From assembly GCA_958295515.1 (NCBI GenBank), contig CATQGW010000001.1, positions 1,070,658 through 1,134,657 of the forward strand: 64,000 nucleotides of DNA. Reading direction: 5' to 3'. The notes under the pieces were generated by a model. That model worked only from the letters and a program-made list of their open reading frames with translations, made no database searches and was not told where the DNA came from. Numbering within the stretch: position 1 is the stretch's first letter; each line of letters opens with the position of its first letter. This document shows positions 7,637-16,809 of the stretch, one piece after another. Source of the DNA: an uncultured Dehalococcoidia bacterium. GTDB taxonomy: Bacteria > Chloroflexota > Dehalococcoidia > Bin125. The translations under genes were made by a program, and so were the position numbers.

Positions 7637-8945
7637 CGGACACCATCCTCCCTCGCTTGCGATTCTCTTTTTGGAGACCGGAAAGCGTCAGCGTGTTCGA
7701 CTTGATCCGATTGCAAGGCGGGCACAGCAGGCAGCGGTTCGAGTGATGGTTCACCCCACCGTCCGAGCGCGGCGTGATGTGGTCGATCTCCCAGATCAGC
7801 GGATCGTCGTACTTGCGGTTGCAACCGGCGCACTTGCCCTCCTGCCGTTCGAGCAGCAGCGCAACCATCTCGTCGCGCGGGAGCACGGGGCCGGGTTCGG
7901 GAGGACGCACGGCACCGCGCTTCTTTGTCTTGAGCGGGGGCGCAGCGATCACTCCGTCGTCGGTGCGTTTCGGCGGCGATTCGGCGTAGACAATTGCACC
8001 GCCGAAGAGATTCTGGCATTCGGCCTCAACGCGCGTGCGTACCACGTCGAGCGCCTCATCCCACAGGTCGATGCCGATCCACTGCCGGCCTGCCTGCTCG
8101 GCGGCGATCAGCGTTGTAGCGCAGCCGCAGAAGGGATCGAGCACTACGTCGCCGGGGTCGGAGCTGGCGTCGATGATGCGGCGGTAGAGGGAGATCGGCT
8201 TCTGGGTCGGATAGCCGACTCGTTCACTGGACACGCTGAGCGACGGAATATCGGTCCAGTAATCCTCGACAATCTTGCCTTTTGCGAGCTGTTCCTCGCG
8301 TCCGGTGGTGTAATCGCCCGCCTGCCGATTCGCGCGCGTCAGACTGCCGCTGCCGCCCATCGTGAACGACTCTCCCTTGTAGGGAACGCGCACGGCGTCG
8401 CGGTTGAATTTCGCATCGTCCGACCTGGCGTAGAACAGCAGCGTGTCGTGCTTGCGGGGGAACCATCGCTTCACGTTCCCTGGACCGGTGTACGCCCAGA
8501 TGATCTCGTTGCGAAAGTTGTGTTGCCCGAAGATCGCGTCCAACATCATCTTGAGATATGCGCCAGCCGTCTGATCGCAGTGCAGATACAGCGACCCCGT
8601 CGGCTTCAGCAGGCGGTGCATCTCCATCAGGCGCACGCCCATGTAGCAGAGGAACGCGCCCATATCTTCGCCCCATGTGTGGTTCGCCACGTCAATCACC
8701 TCTGACACGGCAGGCCAGTCCGTCTTGATCTGATCGATCCACTCGCCCTCGATGTCCTTTTCCCAGGACCAGCGGTCGTGGAACTTCGCGCCGGACGCGA
8801 GCGAGTCGGGCGTCGCGTGAAAGTCGCGGCCTTTGTTGAACGGCGGATCGGTGGCGACGAGGTCGATAGTCTCGCTGTTGATGCCGCGCAGGAAATCGAG
8901 GTTATCGCCGTGATAGAGCGTGCGGTTGCGGAAGTTGGGTGTCAC
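7629..8945 (-). CDS. Beta-class DNA methyltransferase fused to HNH nuclease-like domain
   Basis: A 438-residue fusion. Motif IV DPPF is at residues 33-36 and the AdoMet motif DPFCGCATTL near 268. This order (IV before I) marks a beta-class N6-adenine or N4-cytosine methyltransferase. Residues about 365-420 hold a zinc-type HNH module: CAGC, DHITPRSDGGVNHHSN, then LLCPPCN. The start is GTG at 8945, overlapping the tenA stop (GTGA), so the gene is coupled to a thiamin gene upstream and to the unknown 6758-7636 gene downstream. No separate restriction subunit is visible, unless the HNH domain cuts or only helps binding. The family is well known; its place inside a thi operon is unusual. Confidence 0.88.
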   Translation of the reverse strand: MTPNFRNRTLYHGDNLDFLRGINSETIDLVATDPPFNKGRDFHATPDSLASGAKFHDRWSWEKDIEGEWIDQIKTDWPAVSEVIDVANHTWGEDMGAFLCYMGVRLMEMHRLLKPTGSLYLHCDQTAGAYLKMMLDAIFGQHNFRNEIIWAYTGPGNVKRWFPRKHDTLLFYARSDDAKFNRDAVRVPYKGESFTMGGSGSLTRANRQAGDYTTGREEQLAKGKIVEDYWTDIPSLSVSSERVGYPTQKPISLYRRIIDASSDPGDVVLDPFCGCATTLIAAEQAGRQWIGIDLWDEALDVVRTRVEAECQNLFGGAIVYAESPPKRTDDGVIAAPPLKTKKRGAVRPPEPGPVLPRDEMVALLLERQEGKCAGCNRKYDDPLIWEIDHITPRSDGGVNHHSNRCLLCPPCNRIKSNTLTLSGLQKENRKRGRMVSDD

Positions 8946-9610
8946 GAGGCGGCCTCCGATTGGCCGCCCTGCTCGCCTGACGCGCCGTGTACCCAGGCGC
9001 TGTCGAAGAAGCGGTATTCGAGCTGCATCGCGGTGCGGAAGCGCACGGCCTCGCGGCCGTTTTCGTCGCCGTGGCGATCGAGCATTTCTTCGACGATGTC
9101 GATTTTGGAGAGGTAGTCGCGGCCGGAGTACATGCTGATCCAGAAGCCGTAGCGGTCGTCGTGCGGGGCGTCGGCGAGGCGTTGTCCGAGCCAGCCGTAG
9201 AGGCGGGCGCAGGGCGCCATCGCCGCGAGGTGCTCGCCCAAGGTGCCGGTGGCGGCAGTGGCGAGCAGGAAGTCGGTGTACTCGCGGGCGGCGGGCAGCG
9301 GCTCGACGTCGTCGAGCGAGACGCCCAGCTCGGGCGCGGTCTGCTCGTGCAGCGTGCCCTCGCTGAGGATGCCCGCCAGCAGCCGCCCGAACTGGCGGCG
9401 CGTCGCCCAGTCGGGCGCGTGAACGACCCCGAAGGCGTAGGAGCGGGCGTAGGCGTCGAGGTAGAAGTGATCCTGCTGGGCGAAGAGCGCGTAGCGCTCT
9501 TCCGAGAGCGTGCCGTCGGCCAGCCCGCGCAAGAAGGGGTGCTCCAGGCAGGCCTCCGCCAGGTCCAGATTGTCCTGCCAGAGCCGCTGCGACAGTCGTG
9601 ATTCGGTCAT
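8942..9610 (-). CDS. tenA: Aminopyrimidine aminohydrolase TenA
   Basis: A 222-residue all-helical TenA/THI-4 protein. Cys134 in MAPCARLYGWLG matches the catalytic cysteine of TenA_C enzymes, and Glu198 in MQLEYRFFD matches the conserved C-terminal glutamate; Asp47 sits in QQDHFYLDAY. TenA_C hydrolyses 4-amino-5-aminomethyl-2-methylpyrimidine to HMP (family knowledge). Together with ThiXYZ and ThiD this completes a pyrimidine salvage route, which fits the absence of thiC in the window. It lies 32 bp downstream of thiG and directly overlaps the methyltransferase gene. Confidence 0.92.
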   Translation of the reverse strand: MTESRLSQRLWQDNLDLAEACLEHPFLRGLADGTLSEERYALFAQQDHFYLDAYARSYAFGVVHAPDWATRRQFGRLLAGILSEGTLHEQTAPELGVSLDDVEPLPAAREYTDFLLATAATGTLGEHLAAMAPCARLYGWLGQRLADAPHDDRYGFWISMYSGRDYLSKIDIVEEMLDRHGDENGREAVRFRTAMQLEYRFFDSAWVHGASGEQGGQSEAAS

Positions 9611-9642
9611 GGGTTTCTCCAGTCGTTGGGGGCTGTTCCGGG

Positions 9643-10503
<861 letters not shown>

Positions 10504-10725
10504 TTAGCCGCCTTGTTTCGCGCCGATGATGTCGAGCTGGTCGCCCGCGCCGACGCGGACCGCGTCCCACTCGCTGCGGGGCACGACCGCGAGGTTGACG
10601 GCGACCGCGATGCCCTGCTGCTCGGGGTCGTAGCCGATTTCGCAGAGCGCGTCGCGCAGCGGCGCAGGCGTCAAGCGCTGCGGCTCGCCGTTGACGGTGA
10701 CTTCGATGGCCGCGTTCTCGCTCAT
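10504..10725 (-). CDS. thiS: Sulfur-carrier protein ThiS
   Basis: A 73-residue ubiquitin-fold protein starting at ATG 10725 (MSENAAIEVTVNG) and ending in the diagnostic Gly-Gly (GAKQGG), the site of adenylation and thiocarboxylation. The frame stays open well upstream through thiO, but the ATGA overlap with the thiO stop and the family length fix this start. ThiF, which activates ThiS, is not in the window, so a ThiF or MoeB homologue must lie elsewhere. Confidence 0.93.
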   Translation of the reverse strand: MSENAAIEVTVNGEPQRLTPAPLRDALCEIGYDPEQQGIAVAVNLAVVPRSEWDAVRVGAGDQLDIIGAKQGG

Positions 10726-11852
10726 CCTGCTCCTGCCAATCTCGACGCCTGGAGTTGCGCGAGCAGCGGCGGCGTCTCGCCGCCCTCGATCGCTTCCGCC
10801 AGCCAGTAGGCGGTGGCGGGCGCGAGCAGGATGCCGTTGCGGTAGTGCCCGGTCGCGAGGAAGACTCCCGGCGCGCCGGCGGGGCCGATCACGGGCAGGT
10901 GGTCGCGGACTGCCGGGCGGAAGCCGACGCTGATCTCGTCGAGGTGCAGGTCGTAGATGCCGGGCAGCACCTCCCAGGCATCGCGCAGCAGGTCGAAGAC
11001 CGCGCCGGCGGTGGGTTGGGCGTCGAAGCCCTGCTCCTCCTCGCTCGCGCCGACGATCAGCTCGCCGTCGCTGCGCGGCACCAGGTAGACATCGGGGGTG
11101 CGCACGACGCGCTGGATGATCGGTTCGCCGCGCAGCCGCAGCAGTTGCCCTTTGACGGGGCGCAAGCCGAGCGGCGGCGCGGGCGTGTCGATGCCGTCTT
11201 CGCTCCATACGCCGGCCGCGATCACCGCGATGTCCGCCCGCAGCTCGCCCGACTCGCCGGGTGTGTCATACGCGATCCGCACGCCGCCGGCTTCAGGAAA
11301 TACGCCGCTCACGCGGGTGCGGCGGCGCAGATCGACGCCGCGGTGTTCGACCGCCAGCGCGAGCGCGGGGAGCAGGCGGCGCGGATCGATCTGGTGGTCG
11401 CCGTCAACGAGCAATCCGCCGACGGCGCGGGGGACGACGTAGGGTTCGAGCCGCCGCGCCTCTCGCGCGGTGACCATCCGCGAGGTCAGGCCGCGCTCGC
11501 GCTGGAGCGCGGCGAGGTGTTCGAGCTCGAGCTCATCGTCGCGGTGGCGCGCAACCCAGAGCGTGCCCTCGCTGCGGTAGCCGCAGCCGAGGCCGCTCAA
11601 TTCGGAGACGGCGGCGGTGAACTCCGGGTAGCGGCACAGGCTGTCGAGCTGAAAGTTGAGCAGCGAGGCGGCGTTGCCCTCGGACTCGGAGGTGGGCGCG
11701 AGCATCCCGGCGGCGACGGCGCTGGCCTCCGCGCCCGGCTCGCCGCGTTCGAGCAGCGTGACGCGGCGTCCGCGCCCGGCCAACTCGAAGGCGATCGACA
11801 GTCCAATTGCGCCGCCGCCGATCACCACCACCTCGGTGCGTTCGCCGGTCAT
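10722..11852 (-). CDS. thiO: Glycine oxidase ThiO
   Basis: A 376-residue DAO-family flavoenzyme with a dinucleotide-binding motif VVVIGGGAIG at residues 8-17 and EASAVAAGMLAPTSE near 42. The C-terminal RPAVRDHLPVIG and GHYRNGILLAPAT blocks are typical of ThiO. It makes the imine of glycine for ThiG using oxygen, which points to an aerobic lifestyle (the anaerobic alternative is ThiH). It is linked by ATGA overlaps to thiE and thiS. Confidence 0.92.
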   Translation of the reverse strand: MTGERTEVVVIGGGAIGLSIAFELAGRGRRVTLLERGEPGAEASAVAAGMLAPTSESEGNAASLLNFQLDSLCRYPEFTAAVSELSGLGCGYRSEGTLWVARHRDDELELEHLAALQRERGLTSRMVTAREARRLEPYVVPRAVGGLLVDGDHQIDPRRLLPALALAVEHRGVDLRRRTRVSGVFPEAGGVRIAYDTPGESGELRADIAVIAAGVWSEDGIDTPAPPLGLRPVKGQLLRLRGEPIIQRVVRTPDVYLVPRSDGELIVGASEEEQGFDAQPTAGAVFDLLRDAWEVLPGIYDLHLDEISVGFRPAVRDHLPVIGPAGAPGVFLATGHYRNGILLAPATAYWLAEAIEGGETPPLLAQLQASRLAGAG

Positions 11853-12484
11853 GCGAGCGCCCGATCGATGGCCTCGCGGATGCGTGCGGTCGCCGCTTCG
11901 GGATCATCGGCGCAGACGACGGCGGAGAGCACCGCGACGCCGTATGCGCCGGTTTCGAACACGGAGGCGAGGTTGTCGGCGGTGATTGAGCCGATCGCGA
12001 TGATCGGGGTATCGACGGCCTCGACGATCTCGCGCAGGCGCTCCAGCCCGAGCATCGGCGCGGCGCGGTCGCCCTTGGAGGTGGTGCCGAAGACGGGGCC
12101 GACGCCGAGGTAGTCGACGGGCTGGGCGGCGACGCGGCGCGCTTCTTCGACGCTGTTGGCGGTGCCGCCGACCAGCGTGCCGCCGCCGAGCAGACGGCGG
12201 GCGACATCGGGCGGCAGGTCGTCGCGCCCCAGATGGAGCGCGCAGCCGAGCGCGGCGGCGACATCGGCGCGGTCATCGATCAGCAGCGTCGTCGGGGCGT
12301 CGCCGACGGCGGCGCGCATGGCTTCGGCGGTTTCGATCAATTCGCGCGTCGTGCGCGGGCGCTTCTCGCGGAATTGCACGACATCCGCGCCGCCCTGCGC
12401 CGCGAATCCCGCCAGTTGGGTGTGGGAGAAGCGCGATTGCAGCTGCTCGTCGGTGATCACGTGCAGGCGTCCGATCTTGGTCAT
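11849..12484 (-). CDS. thiE: Thiamin phosphate synthase ThiE
   Basis: A 211-residue TIM-barrel enzyme joining HMP-PP and thiazole phosphate. Motifs are VQFREKRP near 35, IDDRADVA near 69, HLGRDDLPP near 84, YLGVGPVFGTTSK near 128 and IAIGSITADN near 164. ATG 12484 is chosen over the in-frame upstream codon at 12505 because it overlaps the thiD stop (ATGA). Unlike the paralogue at 1830-2453 it keeps the acidic HLGxDDL motif. The usual GxSTH segment reads VGGTANS, a small deviation. Confidence 0.92.
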   Translation of the reverse strand: MTKIGRLHVITDEQLQSRFSHTQLAGFAAQGGADVVQFREKRPRTTRELIETAEAMRAAVGDAPTTLLIDDRADVAAALGCALHLGRDDLPPDVARRLLGGGTLVGGTANSVEEARRVAAQPVDYLGVGPVFGTTSKGDRAAPMLGLERLREIVEAVDTPIIAIGSITADNLASVFETGAYGVAVLSAVVCADDPEAATARIREAIDRALA

Positions 12485-13305
12485 AGCGGACCCCATCCGA
12501 ACCACTCACGGTCCCAGAAGGGGCTGGTGGGGCCCACGCCGTGGCCGAGCGGACGCGCGTAGCGGACCGCCTCGGTCAGCCAGAGCTTGGCGCTTCCCAC
12601 CGCGCCGCTCAGGTCGTCCTTGTCGTAGTGGAAGTCGTGGTTGAGCCGCGCGGCGATCGCGGAGGCGTAGGTGCAGCCGGTGCCGTGCGTGTGCCTGGTC
12701 TCGATCCATTCGCCCTCGAAGAGCTCGACGCCGTCCTTGCCGACCAGCAGATCGGTGGCGGGCGCTTCTTCGAGGTGTCCGCCCTTGACCAGCACGGCCG
12801 CCGCGCCGCGCTCGCGGAGCGCCTGCGCGGCGCGGCGGGCGTCCTCAAGCGTGCGCACGGTGAGGCCGGTCAGCACTTCGGCTTCGTGAACGTTGGGGGT
12901 GAGCAGGTCGGCGAGCGGGAGCATCTGCTCGGCGAAGGTCTGGACTGCGGCTTCGGCCAGCAGCGGGAAGCCCGTCTTGGAGATCATCACCGGATCCACC
13001 ACGATCCAGCGCGGGCGGCGCGCGCGCAGTTCGTCGGCGACCGTGCGGATCATCTCCGAGTCGCCGAGCATCCCGGTCTTGACCACGCCCACATCGAGGT
13101 CGTCGAAGACGGAGGCGATCTGGGCGCGGACGATCTCGGTCGGGAGCTGGTAGGCGGACTGAACGCCGAGCGTGTTCTGGGCGGTGATTGCGGTGATCAC
13201 GGTCGCGGCGTGGCAGCCGTAGTGGGCGGCGGCAGCCTTGAGGTCGGCCTGGATGCCCGCGCCCGCGGAGGAGTCGGAGCCGGCGATGCTGCAAATCACG
13301 CGCAC
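12481..13305 (-). CDS. thiD: HMP/HMP-phosphate kinase ThiD
   Basis: A 274-residue ribokinase-fold enzyme that phosphorylates HMP twice. It has AGSDSSAGAGIQADLK at residues 8-23, VVDPVMISKTG near 102 and the ATP/anion-hole motif GTGC at 208-211. The start is GTG at 13305, with GAGG as ribosome-binding site 4-7 bp upstream. It is the first gene of the operon, directly below the TPP riboswitch. Confidence 0.94.
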   Translation of the reverse strand: MRVICSIAGSDSSAGAGIQADLKAAAAHYGCHAATVITAITAQNTLGVQSAYQLPTEIVRAQIASVFDDLDVGVVKTGMLGDSEMIRTVADELRARRPRWIVVDPVMISKTGFPLLAEAAVQTFAEQMLPLADLLTPNVHEAEVLTGLTVRTLEDARRAAQALRERGAAAVLVKGGHLEEAPATDLLVGKDGVELFEGEWIETRHTHGTGCTYASAIAARLNHDFHYDKDDLSGAVGSAKLWLTEAVRYARPLGHGVGPTSPFWDREWFGWGPL

Positions 13306-13311
13306 GGCGCA

Positions 13312-13329
13312 CCTCGGGCAGGCCGGAGG
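13312..13329 (-). promoter_or_regulatory. Candidate Shine-Dalgarno-sequestering hairpin of the TPP riboswitch
   Basis: On the minus strand CCTCCGG and CCCGAGG can pair around a 4-base loop with one mismatch, burying the GAGG that precedes the thiD GTG start. This would be the expression platform of a translational-off riboswitch. Pairing was seen by eye; no folding was run. Confidence 0.5.
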
Positions 13330-13357
13330 CGGTGCGCTGGTACGGGGGGCGAGCCTG

Positions 13358-13438
13358 GTGCGCTCCCTGCGCCGGCATTACCCGGATCAGGTTCAGCGGG
13401 TGTGTTCTCAGGCCCGCCGTCGCGGACCACCCCGGCTG
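13358..13438 (-). ncRNA. TPP riboswitch (THI element)
   Basis: Minus-strand sequence contains the conserved THI-box pieces in order and spacing: GGGGTGG, CTGAGA (13410-13405), ACCTGATC (13391-13384), then GGGTAATGCC and the terminal AGGGAG (13367-13362). It lies 53 bases upstream of thiD and should repress the thi operon when thiamin pyrophosphate is abundant. P1 boundaries are approximate. Confidence 0.95.
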
Positions 13439-13496
13439 CTCAACGCGACGAGATTAGCACAAGCGGCTGGCTGGAGATCGGGCGGACCTCCGGGCG

Positions 13497-14768
13497 CTAG
13501 TCGTCGGAGACGAGGACGAGCGTGCCGGTCGTGGAGAGCGAGCCGCCGGTGCCGTTGACGACGCAGGAGCGCGCGCTGGTCTGCTTGCCCGGATCGCCGC
13601 TGAAGCCGCCGTCCTCGGCAGTGCCGGAGAGCTGGCGATAGGCCTCGACCAGCAGCTGCATGCCGTACATGCCGCTGTGGTTGAAGGAGAGGCCGCCGCC
13701 GTTGGTGTTGATCGGCAGGCGTCCACCGGGCGCGGCGTGGCGATCTTTCCAGAGCGCCGGCCCGCCGCCCGCAGGGGCGAGGCCGAGCATCTCGGCGGTG
13801 ATCCCGGCGGTGACCGTGAACGAGTCGTAGATCATCGCCAGTTCCATGTCCTCCGGGCCCATACCGGCCATCGTGTAGGCGGCGGCGGCGGAGCGCGCGG
13901 CGGAGGTGGCAGTGAAATCGCCCATCTCGAGCATGTTCCAGTGCGAGATGTTCTCGCCCGCGCCGGCGATCCAAACGGGCTTGGTTTTGGCGCTGGCGGC
14001 TCGCTCGGGGCCGGTGATCAGCACCGCGCCGCCGTGGTCGGTGACGAGGCAGACATCGAGCAGCTTGAGCGGCCAGGAGATGACGCGCGAGTTCATCACG
14101 GTGTCGACGGTGATCGGTCCGCCGAAGGGGTGGCCTTTCTTGCCGCCGCCGGGGTCGCCGTCGGGCAGGGCGGGGATATCGCCCTCGCCGGCCTTGCGGT
14201 ACATGACCGCGCGCGGGTTCAGCTGCGCCCACTCACGGGTAACCACGGCGATCTCGGCGAAGTCCTCCTGGGTAGTGCCGTAGCGGTGCATGTGGCGGTT
14301 CATGGCGTGCGAGTAGTTGGTCGGCGCGCCGCCCATGCCGTAGGCCAGGGTGTGCTGGTTGGCGGGGTCCCAGGGGTCCGCGCCGGCGCCGAAGCGCGGG
14401 CCCGCGCCGCGACCGCGCGTGTTGCGCGCGTTCCAGCCCATCTCGCCGTGGGAGACCAGCGCGACGTCGATGACGCCGGCGTGGATTGCGCAGAGCGCGT
14501 GGTGGACATGCATCTCGAAGGAGCAGCCGCCCACCGCGGTGGTGTCGATGTACTTGGGATGCAGGCCGAGGTACTCGGCGATCTGCGGCGACCAGCCGGC
14601 GCTGAAGATGCCGTCGATGTCGCGGATCGGGATACCCGTCATATCGCAGACGTTTTTGATCGCCTCCATGTGCAGTTGGAGCGACGATTTGGGCTCGGCG
14701 GGGTAGCCGATCTCGTTGGCTTCGGCGGCTCCGACAATCGCGGCGGCGCGGGATGCTTCACCGGGCAT
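13497..14768 (-). CDS. Thiolase-family protein (SCP2/lipid-transfer type)
   Basis: A 423-residue thiolase-fold protein. The N-terminal half has VGGCSFEMHVHHA (near residue 83) in the nucleophile region, and the C-terminal half has NGGGLSFNHSGMYG (near 355), the NHSG variant of the SCP2-thiolase-like branch. These proteins bind acyl-CoA or steroid-CoA and normally partner a DUF35 OB-fold protein for side-chain aldol or retro-aldol cleavage; such a partner lies just upstream at 14814-15224. The start is ATG 14768. The exact substrate is unknown. Confidence 0.85.
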   Translation of the reverse strand: MPGEASRAAAIVGAAEANEIGYPAEPKSSLQLHMEAIKNVCDMTGIPIRDIDGIFSAGWSPQIAEYLGLHPKYIDTTAVGGCSFEMHVHHALCAIHAGVIDVALVSHGEMGWNARNTRGRGAGPRFGAGADPWDPANQHTLAYGMGGAPTNYSHAMNRHMHRYGTTQEDFAEIAVVTREWAQLNPRAVMYRKAGEGDIPALPDGDPGGGKKGHPFGGPITVDTVMNSRVISWPLKLLDVCLVTDHGGAVLITGPERAASAKTKPVWIAGAGENISHWNMLEMGDFTATSAARSAAAAYTMAGMGPEDMELAMIYDSFTVTAGITAEMLGLAPAGGGPALWKDRHAAPGGRLPINTNGGGLSFNHSGMYGMQLLVEAYRQLSGTAEDGGFSGDPGKQTSARSCVVNGTGGSLSTTGTLVLVSDD

Positions 14769-14813
14769 GGGTTCGTCTCCTGTGTGTACTCAGGTCAGCG
14801 CAGGCGGGCGTCG

Positions 14814-15224
14814 TTAGCCGACGACGCGCCAGAAGGGGATGTGGACATCGTCGCTGGCGGGCTCGAACTCGACTTCGACGGGCGCGCCGATTCGGATGCT
14901 CTCGGGGTCGTCGGGATCGACGCCGCGCAGCACGGTCTGCATGCGGTCGCCCTCGGCGAGATCGATGTAGGCGGTCACGTAGGGCGGGTCCCACGGTCCC
15001 CACTTGCGGGTCTGCACCGCGAAGGTGTGGATCGTGCCTTTGCCCGAGGCGTCGAACCACTCGATAGCGGTCGAGTGGCAGAACGGGCAGATGGTTCGTG
15101 GGTACCAGTGGACGCGGTTGCAGTCGCTGCATCGGGGCAGCGCGAGGCGTCCATCTTTGGCCGCGTCCCAGAACGGCTGGGAGACGGGATCCGGCTCCGG
15201 AATCGGCTTGTCGTAGTCGGCCAC
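14814..15224 (-). CDS. DUF35 zinc-ribbon/OB-fold protein, partner of the thiolase
   Basis: A 136-residue protein with a rubredoxin-like zinc ribbon (CSDC near residues 32-35 and CPFC near 45-48), followed by an OB-fold acyl-CoA-associated domain (VTAYIDLAEGDRMQTVLRG). It is 45 bp upstream of the SCP2-type thiolase on the same strand, the usual pairing of this family in acyl-CoA or steroid metabolism. It probably forms a complex with the thiolase. Confidence 0.88.
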   Translation of the reverse strand: MADYDKPIPEPDPVSQPFWDAAKDGRLALPRCSDCNRVHWYPRTICPFCHSTAIEWFDASGKGTIHTFAVQTRKWGPWDPPYVTAYIDLAEGDRMQTVLRGVDPDDPESIRIGAPVEVEFEPASDDVHIPFWRVVG

Positions 15225-15331
15225 ACCGCGCCCTCTCGTGAAACGAGCGCCGCTCCGCGCGACGCGGGGCGCAGTCTATATGCAGGCTCCGCTACGCGCT
15301 TGCGGGCGGGCCTGACGAGCCGGCGGGAGGG

Positions 15332-15568
15332 TTAGCGAATGCGGTGCGGGACGGCCTCGATCTGGAGCCGGCGGTCCGCGCCGAAGGGCGGGGCGGGGAA
15401 GAGCCAGCCCTGCACGATCACGCGGAGCGCGGTCCAGTCAATCGCCGGCAGCCGACGGCCGCGCGGCGGCGCGAGATCGCGGCGGTTGCGCCACTCGAGC
15501 TCAAGCTCCGCTTCGCGGTACTGCGCGGCGTAGCGCACCAGGTGGGGGTGGATAATCGGTTCGTGCAT
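15332..15568 (-). CDS. Small hypothetical protein
   Basis: A 78-residue reading frame starting at ATG 15568 (MHEPIIHPHLVRYAAQYREA), with GAGAGGA as ribosome-binding site about 9 bp upstream. A longer in-frame version from 15682 would run through sequence that looks like leader. It is rich in Arg and Pro, with RRGRRLPAIDW-like content and no recognised domain. It is divergent from the Ldh gene, with a shared 164-bp intergenic region. Confidence 0.5.
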   Translation of the reverse strand: MHEPIIHPHLVRYAAQYREAELELEWRNRRDLAPPRGRRLPAIDWTALRVIVQGWLFPAPPFGADRRLQIEAVPHRIR

Positions 15569-15732
15569 GGCGTCGTTCCTCTCTTGCTCGCTCTGTTCGC
15601 CTGCGATCCCAACGTATGCAGAATCTGCGTTAGGAATTGCATCGCGGGGCACAGGAGCAGCGCGGAACGTGCCCTGTTTCACGCAGAGTTAGCATCACAG
15701 CGCACACAAGGTCCCAGCGAAAGGGAGACGCC

Positions 15733-16809
15733 ATGCTGAAGCAGTTCAAGGTTCCCGACGAGATCGCCGTGCGCGTGCCGGGCGACGTGATGCGCGCTGC
15801 GGTGGAAGACACCTTCCGGCGGCTGGGCATGCCGGACGACGACGCCCAACGCTCGGCGGACACGCTGCTCTACGCGGATTTGCGGGGAATCGACTCGCAC
15901 GGCGTCTCGAACATGATGCGCTACTACGTGGCCGGCTTGCAGAGCGGCGACATCAATCCGACGCCGCAGTGGACACTGGAGCGCGACGCGCCGGCGGCGG
16001 CGACGATCGACTGCGACCGCGGGCTGGGGCTGACGGTCGGTCCGCAGGCGATGCAGCTGGCGATCGACAAGGCGAAGCAGACCGGCGTGGCGACGGTTGT
16101 GGCGAACAACGGGGCGCATTTCGGGGCGGCGGCGTATCACGCGCAGCTGGCGCTGGCGCACGACATGATCGGGCTCTCGATGACGGTCGGCGGGCTGCTG
16201 GTCGCGCCGACGCACGGCTCGCAGGCGATGGTGGGGCTGAATCCGCTCTCGATTGCCGCCCCGGCTGGGGAGGAAGCGCCGTTCATTTTCGACGCCTCGA
16301 TGTCCAGCGTGGCGGGCAACAAGGTGCGTCTGGCGCAGCGTCTGGGCGAGGACCTGCTGCCCGGCTGGGTCGCCGACGCGGAGGGCACGCCGATTATGGA
16401 AAGCCAGCCCGTGCCCGAGGAGTACCTCATCCTGCCGCTTGGCGGGACGCGCGAGATCGGCTCGCACAAGGGCTACAGCCTGGCCGCCTCGATCGACATT
16501 CTGGCCGGGATCATGGCCAACGCCGGTTCGGCGCTACAGCGCTTCAACGGCGTGGGGCACCACTTCACCGTGTTCAACATCTCGGCTTTCACCGATGTCG
16601 ACGAGTTCAAGAGCCACATGGACGCCTACCTCAAGGCGCTGCGGGAGACGCCGCCCGCGCCGGGCGAGGAGCGGGTGCTCTACGCCGGGCTGGAGGAGCA
16701 CGAGGCGGAGATCGAGCGCAGCGAGCGCGGGATTCCCTACCACCCCGAGGTGATCGAGTGGTTCCAGGCGACGCTGGGCGAGCTGGGGCTGCGCAATCAC
16801 TTCGCCTGA
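15733..16809 (+). CDS. Ldh-family (malate/L-lactate/ureidoglycolate) dehydrogenase
   Basis: A 358-residue NAD(P)-dependent oxidoreductase of the Ldh2/MDH2 family. Family blocks are DLRGIDSHGVSN near residue 50, NNGAHFGAAAYHAQ near 125, NPLSIAAPAG near 170 and SHKGYSLA near 247. ATG 15733 is preceded by AAAGGGAG; the in-frame extension to 15637 lacks conservation signs. The substrate (malate, lactate, sulfolactate or similar) cannot be told. Its 3' end overlaps the convergent membrane-protein gene by 13 bp. Confidence 0.88.
   Translation: MLKQFKVPDEIAVRVPGDVMRAAVEDTFRRLGMPDDDAQRSADTLLYADLRGIDSHGVSNMMRYYVAGLQSGDINPTPQWTLERDAPAAATIDCDRGLGLTVGPQAMQLAIDKAKQTGVATVVANNGAHFGAAAYHAQLALAHDMIGLSMTVGGLLVAPTHGSQAMVGLNPLSIAAPAGEEAPFIFDASMSSVAGNKVRLAQRLGEDLLPGWVADAEGTPIMESQPVPEEYLILPLGGTREIGSHKGYSLAASIDILAGIMANAGSALQRFNGVGHHFTVFNISAFTDVDEFKSHMDAYLKALRETPPAPGEERVLYAGLEEHEAEIERSERGIPYHPEVIEWFQATLGELGLRNHFA

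Noticed and set aside
10504-11208. A 234-codon frame as a fusion protein ending in ThiS
   Set aside because: Only the last 73 codons look like protein; the rest is the out-of-frame reading of thiO. ATG 10725 with ATGA overlap is the natural start.
16797-16809. The 13-bp overlap between Ldh and the membrane-protein gene as a sequencing error
   Set aside because: Convergent genes often share a few terminal bases, and both frames end in plausible C-termini.
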